Assembly (NCBI GenBank): GCA_965117025.1 | Contig: OZ220746.1 | Coordinates: 1,116,001-1,180,000, forward strand | Direction of reading: 5' to 3' | Source of the DNA: VXPQ01 sp965117025 | GTDB taxonomy: Bacteria > Bacteroidota > Rhodothermia > Rhodothermales > VXPQ01 | Length of the DNA stretch: 64,000 nt | Shown: positions 35,375 through 43,340 of the stretch, piece by piece | Layout: each line of letters starts with the position of its first letter | Numbering within the stretch: the first letter of the stretch is position 1 | Notes under the pieces: generated by a model | The model's input: only the letters and a program-made list of their open reading frames with translations | Told to the model about the DNA's origin: nothing | Database searches by the model: none | Made by a program: the position numbers and the translations under genes

Positions 35375-36496
35375 CTAAGCCGGTGCGGATCCCTTATGCA
35401 GGATTTCCACTTTTTGCGTGGCGGCTTGCGTAGCGTTACGCAGGGTAACCTCGTGTACAACCCGGTCCGCAAGCGCTCCAAACAGTTTCGCCGACACACT
35501 TTCCGGCTCGGCGAATACGATGGGAGTCCCCTCATCGCCCGACTCCCGCAGCCGCTCCCGGATCGGTAGTTCGGCCAGCAAAGGTATGTCCAATTCCCTG
35601 CTGAGCGCTGCGGCGCCTCCTCGCCCGAAAAGATAATATTTCTTGTCGGGCAATTCGGGCGGGGCAAACCAGGCCATATTCTCGACGAGGCCCAGCACCG
35701 GCGCCTGCACGTTCTCGAACATGGCCACGCCTTTTCGGGCATCGGCGAGGGCAACGGGCTGCGGCGTCGACACAATCACCGCACCGGTGAGCGCAAGGCT
35801 CTGGACGATGGTAAGCTGAATATCTCCGGTGCCCGGCGGCAGATCCAGAATCATATAATCCAGGTCGCCCCATACACATTCTCCGAGAAACTGCCGTATG
35901 GCGTTCGTAACCATGGGCCCTCGCCAGATAACGGCTTTTTGGGGGTCCACCATCATACCCATGGAAAGCAGTTTCACGCCGTGGCGCTCCACGGGCATAA
36001 TCTTGCGATGCGCATTGACTCGAGGCTTTTCATCCCCGGCGCCAAACATAAGCGGTACGGAAGGCCCGTATATGTCGGCGTCCACGAGCCCCACATCGTA
36101 CCCTTTTTTACGGAGTGCGCCCGCCAGATTCACGGCGACCGTGCTCTTGCCCACGCCTCCTTTCCCCGATGCTACGGCGATGAAATTGACCACCCCTTCG
36201 GGCTGTACGCTTTTCGCAGATCCGCCGTCGTGCATATCGAGGGAAATCATCTCGAAATCGACGGTGATATCCACGGCGACCTCTTCGCGCGTTTCCTTGC
36301 GAATGGCTTCACGGCACAGGGAAGCCACGTTTTCAGCAAACGAAGCCGGCGGATCCTTCAACAGGATCGTAAAAACCACCCGGTCATCCTTGACCACAAG
36401 GCCCTTCACCAGATTCAGGCGAAGGATATCTTTGCCGCGGTCTGGCGCCACCACGGTGGACAGAGCACGCAATACCGCTTCAGGAGAGACAGGCAT
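35375..36496 (-). CDS. mrp: Mrp/NBP35-family iron-sulfur carrier ATPase
   Basis: P-loop ATPase that loads Fe-S clusters onto apoproteins. With the ATG at 36496 (MPVSPEAVLRALSTV) it has 373 residues. An N-terminal MIP18/DUF59-like domain (about 1-85) precedes the deviant Walker A GKGGVGKST, then VDADIYGPSVP and LDLPPGTGDIQLT. The C-terminal CPxC cluster-binding motif of E. coli Mrp is absent: that place reads FAPPELPDKKYYLFG, as I recall from other Bacteroidota. The neighbouring nifU-like gene supports the role. The whole gene is bracketed by family 2 inverted repeats 19 bp past its stop and 49 bp before its start. Confidence 0.94.
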   Translation of the reverse strand: MPVSPEAVLRALSTVVAPDRGKDILRLNLVKGLVVKDDRVVFTILLKDPPASFAENVASLCREAIRKETREEVAVDITVDFEMISLDMHDGGSAKSVQPEGVVNFIAVASGKGGVGKSTVAVNLAGALRKKGYDVGLVDADIYGPSVPLMFGAGDEKPRVNAHRKIMPVERHGVKLLSMGMMVDPQKAVIWRGPMVTNAIRQFLGECVWGDLDYMILDLPPGTGDIQLTIVQSLALTGAVIVSTPQPVALADARKGVAMFENVQAPVLGLVENMAWFAPPELPDKKYYLFGRGGAAALSRELDIPLLAELPIRERLRESGDEGTPIVFAEPESVSAKLFGALADRVVHEVTLRNATQAATQKVEILHKGSAPA

Positions 36497-36545
36497 AAAG
36501 AAAATAGGCAAGGATGAACACAAACGATCCGGTTGCAGCCTGACT

Positions 36546-36564
36546 GCATAGTATTAACAGGCCC
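36546..36564. repeat. Family 2 terminal repeat, right of mrp
   Basis: GCATAGTATTAACAGGCCC, the inverted partner of 35337-35355. Its outer edge supplies the final G of the TAG stop codon of the neighbouring repeat-protein gene (36566-36564 read on the minus strand). Confidence 0.9.
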
Positions 36565-38426
36565 TACTCCATCTCCTCCGGCGTACGCGATGCGAACACC
36601 CGGATCCCCCAGGCTTCAGGATCATTGGGCGCACTATCCGCAAAATCCCCGTAGGCATGCGAAAAATCAGTCGTGAAATAGACCGTATAGGTCCCCGGAG
36701 CCAGCGACAGTGTCCCGACAAACATCCTGTTGCGATCATCGCCGCCGGCAGGGATCGTATTCTGCCAGGTCATTTCCCAAACGGTCTCCCCTGTCTCCGT
36801 ATTCTCGATCCAGCCATAATCGTACTGCCCGCTGAGGGATACCTCGCCCACAGCCCGAATACGTAAGAACCCTTCCCCCTCGAAGGTAAACGGAGCCGAA
36901 AGGTGCTCCCTGTTACCAAGCCCGGTAAGATCGACGAGAGGAATCCCCGGCGCTCCCTCGCCGGAAAATCGTCTCTGATCTGCAGGCGGCGCGGGCGCCG
37001 CCAACGCAAATACCGAATCTCCCTCCGAGTCCGGAGCTTCGACGAAACCCTCCCTGTCTACCGTAAGCACCTCGATAGCAGACAGGTCCGTGTCCTCATC
37101 TACCTGGAACAGCGTAACGCCCCATCGTTCCGGATGATCGGGCTCTCCATGCGTCCACCCGGCGTACGAATGCGAATCGTCCGTCTGGTAAGTAACCGTG
37201 TATATGCCTGGCGACAGATCCAGAAAAGCCAACTCGCGCCGGTTGTTTCGGCCGCCTGCAGGCAAGGAGCGCGCCGGCGTCATTTCCCATACGACCCGCT
37301 CCGGGAGTCCGGCGGTAATCGTTGCGTAGTCGTACCGGTCTTCGTCTCCCATTTCCCCCAGCGCATAGACGGCGATCCGGGCCGGCGCACGTACGCGAAA
37401 CCGCACAATATGACGTTCGCTGTCCCCTACGCGATTGATCCGGATGAATGGTTCCTGTTCCTCCCAGGGGTCGACCGGCTGCACTGCTTCCGGGACAGTG
37501 GTGAACAACGAAACACCCCATCCTGCCGGATCAAACGGGGGATTCCGCACCCAGTCCCCATAGTCCTGTCGCGGATCCGTCCGGAAAACCGCCCGATACA
37601 GACCGGGCGACAGGGAAACGGTCCCGTCGAACAAGCGGTTGACCTCCCATCCTCCGGCAGGTACGGTATTCTCGCGACGCATGTCCCATACCCGTTCTCC
37701 ACTGGCCACCTCTTCGATCCAGCCAAAATCCATTCGCTCCTCGCCTATTTCGCCCACCGCATACACATGCACCTCCGCCGGCCGGGTCACCCCGAACAGA
37801 TGTTCGGCGGTTTCCCGCCCTTCCATGGGCGCCGAAGTCCAAAGCAGTTCTTCTTCTCCGGGAAGGAATAAAGGGGAAGCTGTATCAAGATCGACGGGGG
37901 CGGTAAACGCATCTCCCAATGGGCGCACAACCATCTGCCACTCGTCAGCATCGTTGCGCCAGACATGTCCATCGCCCACGGACAGATCGAACAGACCATC
38001 CAGCAAGGATAATTCGAAAGAAGAACCATCCTCATTTCCGTACGACGTGAAATACACATCGTAGACGCCCGGCTGGAACTCCACAGTGTCGGTAACAAAA
38101 GCCAAGGTGTTATCGCCTTTCTGCAAGGGTACCGAATGCATGTCCCAGACCACTGCACGATCTTCCCGGCGCAAGACCCACCCGTAGGCAGCAAGAGAAA
38201 TACTATCCGCCTGTTCTTCCGACTCGAACGACCCTGCGGCGTCGATAACGACGTGTACCGGCTGCTCAACACGGAGTGTTTCCTCCAGCAACAGACCGGG
38301 TTCAATGTCCGAATATACGACCAGGCCATCCGGGGGAGGAACAGGCTGCATGGCACGCCAAAGCACAAGCAGTGTCACCACTGCAAGCAACAGCAACTGA
38401 AACCGTATAATACCGGGTCGTTTCAC
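36564..38426 (-). CDS. Membrane-anchored protein with four tandem ~100-residue repeats
   Basis: I do not recognise the family. A single N-terminal hydrophobic segment (LLLLAVVTLLVLWRAM) anchors a roughly 590-residue extracytoplasmic part. That part is made of four related units, each with V(Y)A(L/V)GE, an (F/Y)D(Y/F)GWIE-like strand, GE(R/T)VW(D/E)M, NTIPAGG..NR, LSPG(I/T)Y.V.F.TD, and Y(G/A)D/W...P..W(G)V.LF. The last three units are the closest; the first is diverged. Linkers are acidic. The GTG at 38426 is used because it sits just before the membrane segment; a TTG at 38519 is possible. The gene is divergent from the RsbU-type phosphatase. Its stop codon lies on a family 2 repeat. Confidence 0.78.
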   Translation of the reverse strand: MKRPGIIRFQLLLLAVVTLLVLWRAMQPVPPPDGLVVYSDIEPGLLLEETLRVEQPVHVVIDAAGSFESEEQADSISLAAYGWVLRREDRAVVWDMHSVPLQKGDNTLAFVTDTVEFQPGVYDVYFTSYGNEDGSSFELSLLDGLFDLSVGDGHVWRNDADEWQMVVRPLGDAFTAPVDLDTASPLFLPGEEELLWTSAPMEGRETAEHLFGVTRPAEVHVYAVGEIGEERMDFGWIEEVASGERVWDMRRENTVPAGGWEVNRLFDGTVSLSPGLYRAVFRTDPRQDYGDWVRNPPFDPAGWGVSLFTTVPEAVQPVDPWEEQEPFIRINRVGDSERHIVRFRVRAPARIAVYALGEMGDEDRYDYATITAGLPERVVWEMTPARSLPAGGRNNRRELAFLDLSPGIYTVTYQTDDSHSYAGWTHGEPDHPERWGVTLFQVDEDTDLSAIEVLTVDREGFVEAPDSEGDSVFALAAPAPPADQRRFSGEGAPGIPLVDLTGLGNREHLSAPFTFEGEGFLRIRAVGEVSLSGQYDYGWIENTETGETVWEMTWQNTIPAGGDDRNRMFVGTLSLAPGTYTVYFTTDFSHAYGDFADSAPNDPEAWGIRVFASRTPEEME

Positions 38427-38590
38427 GAGGCCTGGGCGCCTGGCGCAAATGGATGAGGAAATACTTTTGAAGGAAATGTACGCAATGGACGTAACGAACC
38501 GTTTATGTCTACGTATCAATCCATAACAAAGTTACCGGCTCCGGGGAAAGGATATACCGCAGGACAAGAACCGTATGACGTATTTCCCGT

Positions 38591-40813
38591 ATGAAAGGCG
38601 CCCTCTCACCCGGCATACCGCCTGTGGCCAATCATTTCGCAAATAGAATTCTCCAAAGCGGGCCGGGGTATATCGACACCGTGTTGCGCAACCGGGGCCA
38701 ACGGGTGGCATGCATCGTCGCCGCGGTAATATGTTTCTTCCTGAGCGTGGCGTTCAATGGATTCGAGTGGTTGTCCGGCACACCCTGGCATGCCGCGGTC
38801 AATTTTTCCTATCAACTCGTCGTCATCGCGGGATTCATACTGGTCTGGTTTCTGCTGTCGTACTACCTGAAACAGCGACCGATCAGCCCCCTGAAAACGC
38901 TCTGGACCACTCTGCTGCTCGCTCTCGTCACTGCAGCGGTCATCTGGTTGATGACAGGCATTACCGCCGCGGAAAATGTGGAGGGCGACCCTGCCGTGCT
39001 CGGCTTCGAATACGACACCGGCGTTCCGCTCACATTCGCCACGGTCGTGAAGATGCACGTGATCACTTCCCTGCGCGCGCTGCTTGCCTTTTACCTGTTT
39101 CTTCGCTTTCAGGACCTGGTGCTGTTCAAGCGAACGAAGCAAAGCCAGCGGAACTGGTATCTGATGCTCATCTCCATGGGCGTCTTTTCTCTCCTGTTCA
39201 TCCTGAAGGACCCTGCCGAAGATCCCGGGATAGTGCAGTACATCGGCCTCACGCTGGTCGTAATCCTTATGATCCTCAACGTTTTCCGCGTGTCGTGGAT
39301 CGTGTTTCTGTCGTTCCGGGCCAAGGCGGCCGGCGTAGGGTTCTCGATCCTGCTCATTCTGTTATTGCTCGTCTCCCTGTCCCCGGACGGGACGCTGCCG
39401 GCGCATTCCATGTACATACGCCATGCCAGCTACCCGCTGGATCAGTTCACGCTGGCCGCATTGACCTTTGGCCTCTTGTATTGTGTGACCTCATTTCTTT
39501 TCCTCATTTTCCACCTTCCCACGACGGGCGATTTCCGGCGCAAAGCCGGAGAAATCACTGCCATGCACTCACTGACGAACCTCGTCAATCAGGCATTCGA
39601 CCCCGAGAAATTGCACCTCACGATTACAAAAACCCCTGTGGATACAGGCACGGCGCAGATGGCCTGGCTGGCCATTGCGGACGAGCGCAGCGGCTCGCTC
39701 CGCCCGCAAGTCGTGGCGGCATGGAAGACCACGACCGAGGACGTCGAAACCATGGTGGATGTGGCTGCGCTATACGAAGAACTCGCTGCCCGGCGTGAGC
39801 CGGTGATCATCGACGAAGCCCCCGCAGACCGTCGCATCCGGGTAAAACCGGGTAACGCAATCGGCGCCATGCTTATGACGCCGCTGATTACTCGGGACAA
39901 GTTGCTGGGCGGGCTCTTCGTGGCAAAGGATGTCGTGCAGGGATTCGAGCAGGACGATGTCGAATCGATCAGCGTCTATGCCGCCCAGGCCGCTATCGCC
40001 CTGGACAATGCGCGCCTCTTCGAGGAACAACTTGAAAGGGAACGCCTCTCCCGCGAATTGGATATCGCCCGCGAGGTACAACAACGACTCCTGCCGCACG
40101 ACCTGCCTGAGATGCAGGGACTGGCGGTGGCGGCTTCCAGTATTCCTGCGTACGAGGTAGGGGGAGATTACTACGATTTTCTGAAGCTGGACGAAACACG
40201 TCTTGCCTTCATCGTTGCGGACGTATCCGGAAAGGGCACTTCGGCAGCGTTCTATATGGCCGAACTACAGGGCATTTTCCGTTCCACCACGCGCATGGCG
40301 CCCGCGCCGACGGACTTTCTCGAACAAGCCAACCTTGCACTCTCTTCCGCCCTCGAGCGCCATGTCTTCGTATCCGTGATCTATGGCGTGATCGATGTCC
40401 GTAAAGGAGAGTTGGTGCTGGCGCGCGCCGGGCATTGTCCGGCCATTCTTATCTCCCGGGAGGGTACGGGACGCCTGATGCGCCCGCAAGGACTCGGACT
40501 CGGTCTGGATCGAGGCCGGCGTTTCCGGGATGTGCTCGAAGAAGAACATATTTCACTCCAGCCCGGCGACATCATTACGGTATACACGGACGGCGTCGTC
40601 GAAAGCAGGAATAACCAGGGGACCGAATACGGGTACGAGCGGCTGCTTGAAGCCCTGAAAGCCCACCGGAAGAAAGAAGCATCGGCGCTGCATGAAGCCC
40701 TTCTCGCGGACCTTCACGATTACCTCGGTCGTACCGAATACGATGACGACATGACTCTCGTGGTCCTGAAATGGAACGGCACGCAAAACCACACGAAACG
40801 ATCGGCAACATGA
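38591..40813 (+). CDS. Membrane PP2C/SpoIIE-type phosphatase with GAF domain (RsbU-like)
   Basis: Serine/threonine phosphatase that probably dephosphorylates the STAS protein encoded next to it. Of 740 residues, the first 320 or so contain about eight hydrophobic helices. A GAF sensor follows (about 335-480), then a short coiled linker (LERERLSRELDIAREVQQRLLP), and the SpoIIE catalytic domain with metal-binding EVGGDYYDF, ADVSGKG, ARAGH, TDGVVES and DDDMTLVV. The signal sensed is unknown. The TGA overlaps the ATG of the next gene, giving an rsbU-rsbV-rsbW operon. No sigma factor gene is beside it. Confidence 0.92.
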   Translation: MKGALSPGIPPVANHFANRILQSGPGYIDTVLRNRGQRVACIVAAVICFFLSVAFNGFEWLSGTPWHAAVNFSYQLVVIAGFILVWFLLSYYLKQRPISPLKTLWTTLLLALVTAAVIWLMTGITAAENVEGDPAVLGFEYDTGVPLTFATVVKMHVITSLRALLAFYLFLRFQDLVLFKRTKQSQRNWYLMLISMGVFSLLFILKDPAEDPGIVQYIGLTLVVILMILNVFRVSWIVFLSFRAKAAGVGFSILLILLLLVSLSPDGTLPAHSMYIRHASYPLDQFTLAALTFGLLYCVTSFLFLIFHLPTTGDFRRKAGEITAMHSLTNLVNQAFDPEKLHLTITKTPVDTGTAQMAWLAIADERSGSLRPQVVAAWKTTTEDVETMVDVAALYEELAARREPVIIDEAPADRRIRVKPGNAIGAMLMTPLITRDKLLGGLFVAKDVVQGFEQDDVESISVYAAQAAIALDNARLFEEQLERERLSRELDIAREVQQRLLPHDLPEMQGLAVAASSIPAYEVGGDYYDFLKLDETRLAFIVADVSGKGTSAAFYMAELQGIFRSTTRMAPAPTDFLEQANLALSSALERHVFVSVIYGVIDVRKGELVLARAGHCPAILISREGTGRLMRPQGLGLGLDRGRRFRDVLEEEHISLQPGDIITVYTDGVVESRNNQGTEYGYERLLEALKAHRKKEASALHEALLADLHDYLGRTEYDDDMTLVVLKWNGTQNHTKRSAT

Positions 40814-41181
40814 GCAATTTTTCAGTTGGATTCCGCGCAGAAGCACACATCCGCATCCTCGATCTGAAAGGCGAGCTGGATGCGCATACTGCATCCGAAC
40901 TGGAAGCGGCGCTGCAAAAGTGCCGGGAGGATAAAAACCACCATATCATCGTCAATGGCGAACACCTGCAGTATATCTCAAGCGCCGGCCTGGGCGTGTT
41001 CATGGCCTATATCGAGGAAATGCGCGAGGCTGGCGGCGATATCAAAATCGCGGGGCTTCAAGCCAATGTCTTCAACATATTCGACCTGCTGGGCTTCCCC
41101 TTGCTGTTCGACATTGTCAAAGCGGAGGAAGAAGCCATCCGAAAATTCGATACAGACCGCAAAGACCAGAACGATTCCTGA
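40810..41181 (+). CDS. STAS-domain anti-sigma factor antagonist (RsbV-like)
   Basis: A 123-residue STAS protein. The conserved phosphorylatable serine is Ser58 in YISSAGLGVF, with the family's VRL-like core HIRILDLKGELDAHTASEL at the start. When dephosphorylated by the upstream phosphatase it should bind the anti-sigma kinase encoded 36 bp downstream. The ATG at 40810 overlaps the phosphatase stop; an upstream in-frame ATG inside that gene is rejected. Confidence 0.92.
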   Translation: MSNFSVGFRAEAHIRILDLKGELDAHTASELEAALQKCREDKNHHIIVNGEHLQYISSAGLGVFMAYIEEMREAGGDIKIAGLQANVFNIFDLLGFPLLFDIVKAEEEAIRKFDTDRKDQNDS

Positions 41182-41216
41182 CACACGCTTGTATTGCGAC
41201 GGCAGCCATTTCGCTT

Positions 41217-41666
41217 ATGCCCGGATCCGCACATAGCCTTAGTATCCCCAGCGCCACGCAGCACCTCAGCAAGGTACGCCGGTTTGTGGAGAAGCATGCC
41301 CACGAAGCGCACCTTGGAAAGGAAGCGATCGCGCATATAAAAATGGCCGTGGACGAGGCGTGCGCCAACATTATCGAACATGCTTACGACAACGCCCGGC
41401 AAAAAATTTCTGTGCTCGTCATGGTCGACAGCGAGCGATTTACGGTGTGTATCCGGGATCAAGGCCGACCTTTCCACCCGGAATCATGGTCGGAACCCAA
41501 TCTGTTCCGGATTGCGGAGAGCAGACGGGGAGGCGGACTGGGTGTTCAGATCATGCGCAGTCTGATGGATCAGGTGGAATACACTACCCGGGGAGACACA
41601 AACGAGGTGCGGTTGACGAAATTCCGAAGCGGGCAACCCGGCCGGAACGGCGGAAAAACAGTCTGA
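41217..41666 (+). CDS. Anti-sigma factor serine kinase (RsbW-like HATPase)
   Basis: A 149-residue GHKL ATPase. The N-box is MAVDEACANIIEHAY, the G1 box is IRDQGRPFHP, and the G2 region GGGLGVQIMRSLMDQVEY contains the glycine-rich ATP lid. It should phosphorylate the STAS partner and sequester a target sigma or other regulator, which is not encoded here. The start at 41217 (MPGSAHSLSIPSA) gives the family's normal first strand. Confidence 0.92.
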   Translation: MPGSAHSLSIPSATQHLSKVRRFVEKHAHEAHLGKEAIAHIKMAVDEACANIIEHAYDNARQKISVLVMVDSERFTVCIRDQGRPFHPESWSEPNLFRIAESRRGGGLGVQIMRSLMDQVEYTTRGDTNEVRLTKFRSGQPGRNGGKTV

Positions 41667-41734
41667 CCGGTACAGGAAAACCTCTTACGATCTCTTGTTT
41701 TCTCACTGTGCGAATCAGTAAGGAAAAGAACCCG

Positions 41735-42460
41735 ATGACTTCGAAATACGGATACAGCGATACAGTGCGTCGAGCCGGCGCAACGTTCCTGGTTATCCTG
41801 TGCGTTGCCTTGTGGGGTCTGGCGCCCGGCTCTGCCCGGGATGCCCGGGGACAAACCCCTGAAATCACCGAACCTCTGGTAACAAGGGCTTCTTCAGGCA
41901 AAGCCTTTGCACTCAGTATGATCGCTCCCGGACTGGGCCACCGCTACGTCCGCGGCGGAAATTGGGGCCGCTGGGGAACGGCTTTTGTATTAACGGATGC
42001 CGGCTTGTGGGCAGGACTCCTGGGCACAAGCCGCCGGCGTAGCCACCTCATCGAAAGTTATCGAACCCTGGCCACTCGCCACGCCGGCGTCGATCCGACC
42101 GGAAAAGACCGAACGTTTTACCTGAACGCTGCGACGTACCGATCCTCGCAGGCGTTCACCGACGCACAGTTCCGAAACGGCGCCCTGGATCAGATAACGT
42201 ACGCTGCCGACCCCTCGTTTCAATGGCAATGGGACACGGAAGAGCACTTCCTCCGCTTTCGTGAACTCCGCGAGGACGCCGAATCGTTGCGGCGACGGCG
42301 CAGCGTGCTCATTGCCTCACTGGCAGCCAACCGGTTGATCGCCGGCGTGGCCGCTTTGCGTGCTGCCGGACGGACCGGAAGGTCGAACTTGCGCATTTCG
42401 CTGGCCCCTCCACCCCTCGAAGCCAATGCACCTCTCGTGCGGATGGCGTACACATTCTGA
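41735..42460 (+). CDS. Secreted DUF5683-like protein
   Basis: A 241-residue protein with an N-terminal signal (TFLVILCVALWGLAPGSARD) starting from the ATG at 41735. The segment KAFALSMIAPGLGHRYVRGGNWGRWG, rich in small residues, resembles the LPGxGQ motif of DUF5683 membrane proteins of Bacteroidota. A second hydrophobic stretch occurs in the C-terminal third (LIASLAANRLIAGVAAL). No enzymatic motif is visible; the function is unknown. It begins 68 bp after the RsbW-like gene and may share its transcript. Confidence 0.7.
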   Translation: MTSKYGYSDTVRRAGATFLVILCVALWGLAPGSARDARGQTPEITEPLVTRASSGKAFALSMIAPGLGHRYVRGGNWGRWGTAFVLTDAGLWAGLLGTSRRRSHLIESYRTLATRHAGVDPTGKDRTFYLNAATYRSSQAFTDAQFRNGALDQITYAADPSFQWQWDTEEHFLRFRELREDAESLRRRRSVLIASLAANRLIAGVAALRAAGRTGRSNLRISLAPPPLEANAPLVRMAYTF

Positions 42461-42516
42461 TCCGTTGCCGGAACGATGACCCGCATTTTTGCGAGACACC
42501 CCTGTTCCGGAGACAC

Positions 42517-43092
42517 TCAGGGGCGCCGGTGTAAAATATCCCGGACGGGTTTGCGTTGCACACACGGTACTTCCGCAGCAAAACCGTACCATACCAACCC
42601 GACCAGCATCTCACGTTCCGGGTCGATCCCGGCAATCTTAAAAAATTGATCCGTCCGGGTGACCGGCCCGGTCGTCCACTTAACCCCGATGCCACGTGTC
42701 CAGAGGTACAATTGCACGTTATGAAGAGCGCAACAACACGCTGCATAATCCTCGCGCTGCCGGATCTCATCGTCGGACCGCAGACAGGTTACAACCACCC
42801 ATCCCGGAATACCAAGCCACCGTGCATACTTTGCAGCGCCAGCCTGTTCGCCCCGTGATTGTCCATACATATCCGCATTCAGGCGGGAAATTTTCCGGGC
42901 GGTTTCCGGACCGATCAGGTAAAATCGCCACGGCTCGGTAAGATGATGATTAGGCGCCCACCGTGCAAGGTCGATCGCCGCCAGTATCTCCTCTTCCGGA
43001 GGTGCAGGAACCGGCTCGAAATTATGTACGGTGCGGCGGTTCCGGATAGCGCCGACCACCGCATCCGACTGTGCATCCGTGAATGTCGTCAT
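42517..43092 (-). CDS. Nitroreductase-family flavoprotein
   Basis: FMN-dependent NAD(P)H oxidoreductase of 191 residues. The FMN phosphate-binding start AIRNRRTVHNFEPVPAP and the ARWAPNHHLTEPWRFYLI segment match the family (RdxA/NfnB-like). The C-terminal GLVWYGFAAEVPCVQRKPVRDIL is also typical, where it contacts FMN through the arginine. The physiological substrate is unknown. It converges with the DUF5683-like gene. Confidence 0.9.
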   Translation of the reverse strand: MTTFTDAQSDAVVGAIRNRRTVHNFEPVPAPPEEEILAAIDLARWAPNHHLTEPWRFYLIGPETARKISRLNADMYGQSRGEQAGAAKYARWLGIPGWVVVTCLRSDDEIRQREDYAACCCALHNVQLYLWTRGIGVKWTTGPVTRTDQFFKIAGIDPEREMLVGLVWYGFAAEVPCVQRKPVRDILHRRP

Positions 43093-43226
43093 GTCAGGAA
43101 GTAGAAAAATTGAAGGAAGTGCGTAAAAACGCCTCCCGGTCGAAACCGATCCGGCGGGAACCAGTAACCGGAACCCGGCGGCTTCCGGGGTGTAGCCTTC
43201 GCGCCGCCGGGCGGAGAAACGTTCGC

Positions 43227-43300
43227 GGGTCCTTAGCTCAGTTGGTTAGAGCGCTACGTTGACATCGTAGAGGTCGATGGTTCGAATCCGTCAGGACCCA
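43227..43300 (+). tRNA. tRNA-Val (anticodon GAC)
   Basis: The acceptor GGGTCCT pairs with AGGACCC, followed by discriminator A. The D-arm is GCTC...GAGC, the anticodon stem CTACG/CGTAG holds loop TTGACAT with GAC, and the T-loop is TTCGAAT. It lies 40 bp before thrS. CCA is not encoded beyond the discriminator. Confidence 0.96.
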
Positions 43301-43340
43301 CAGCCAAGCCTGTCGCCATACGGCGAATTTGCCCCGAATC

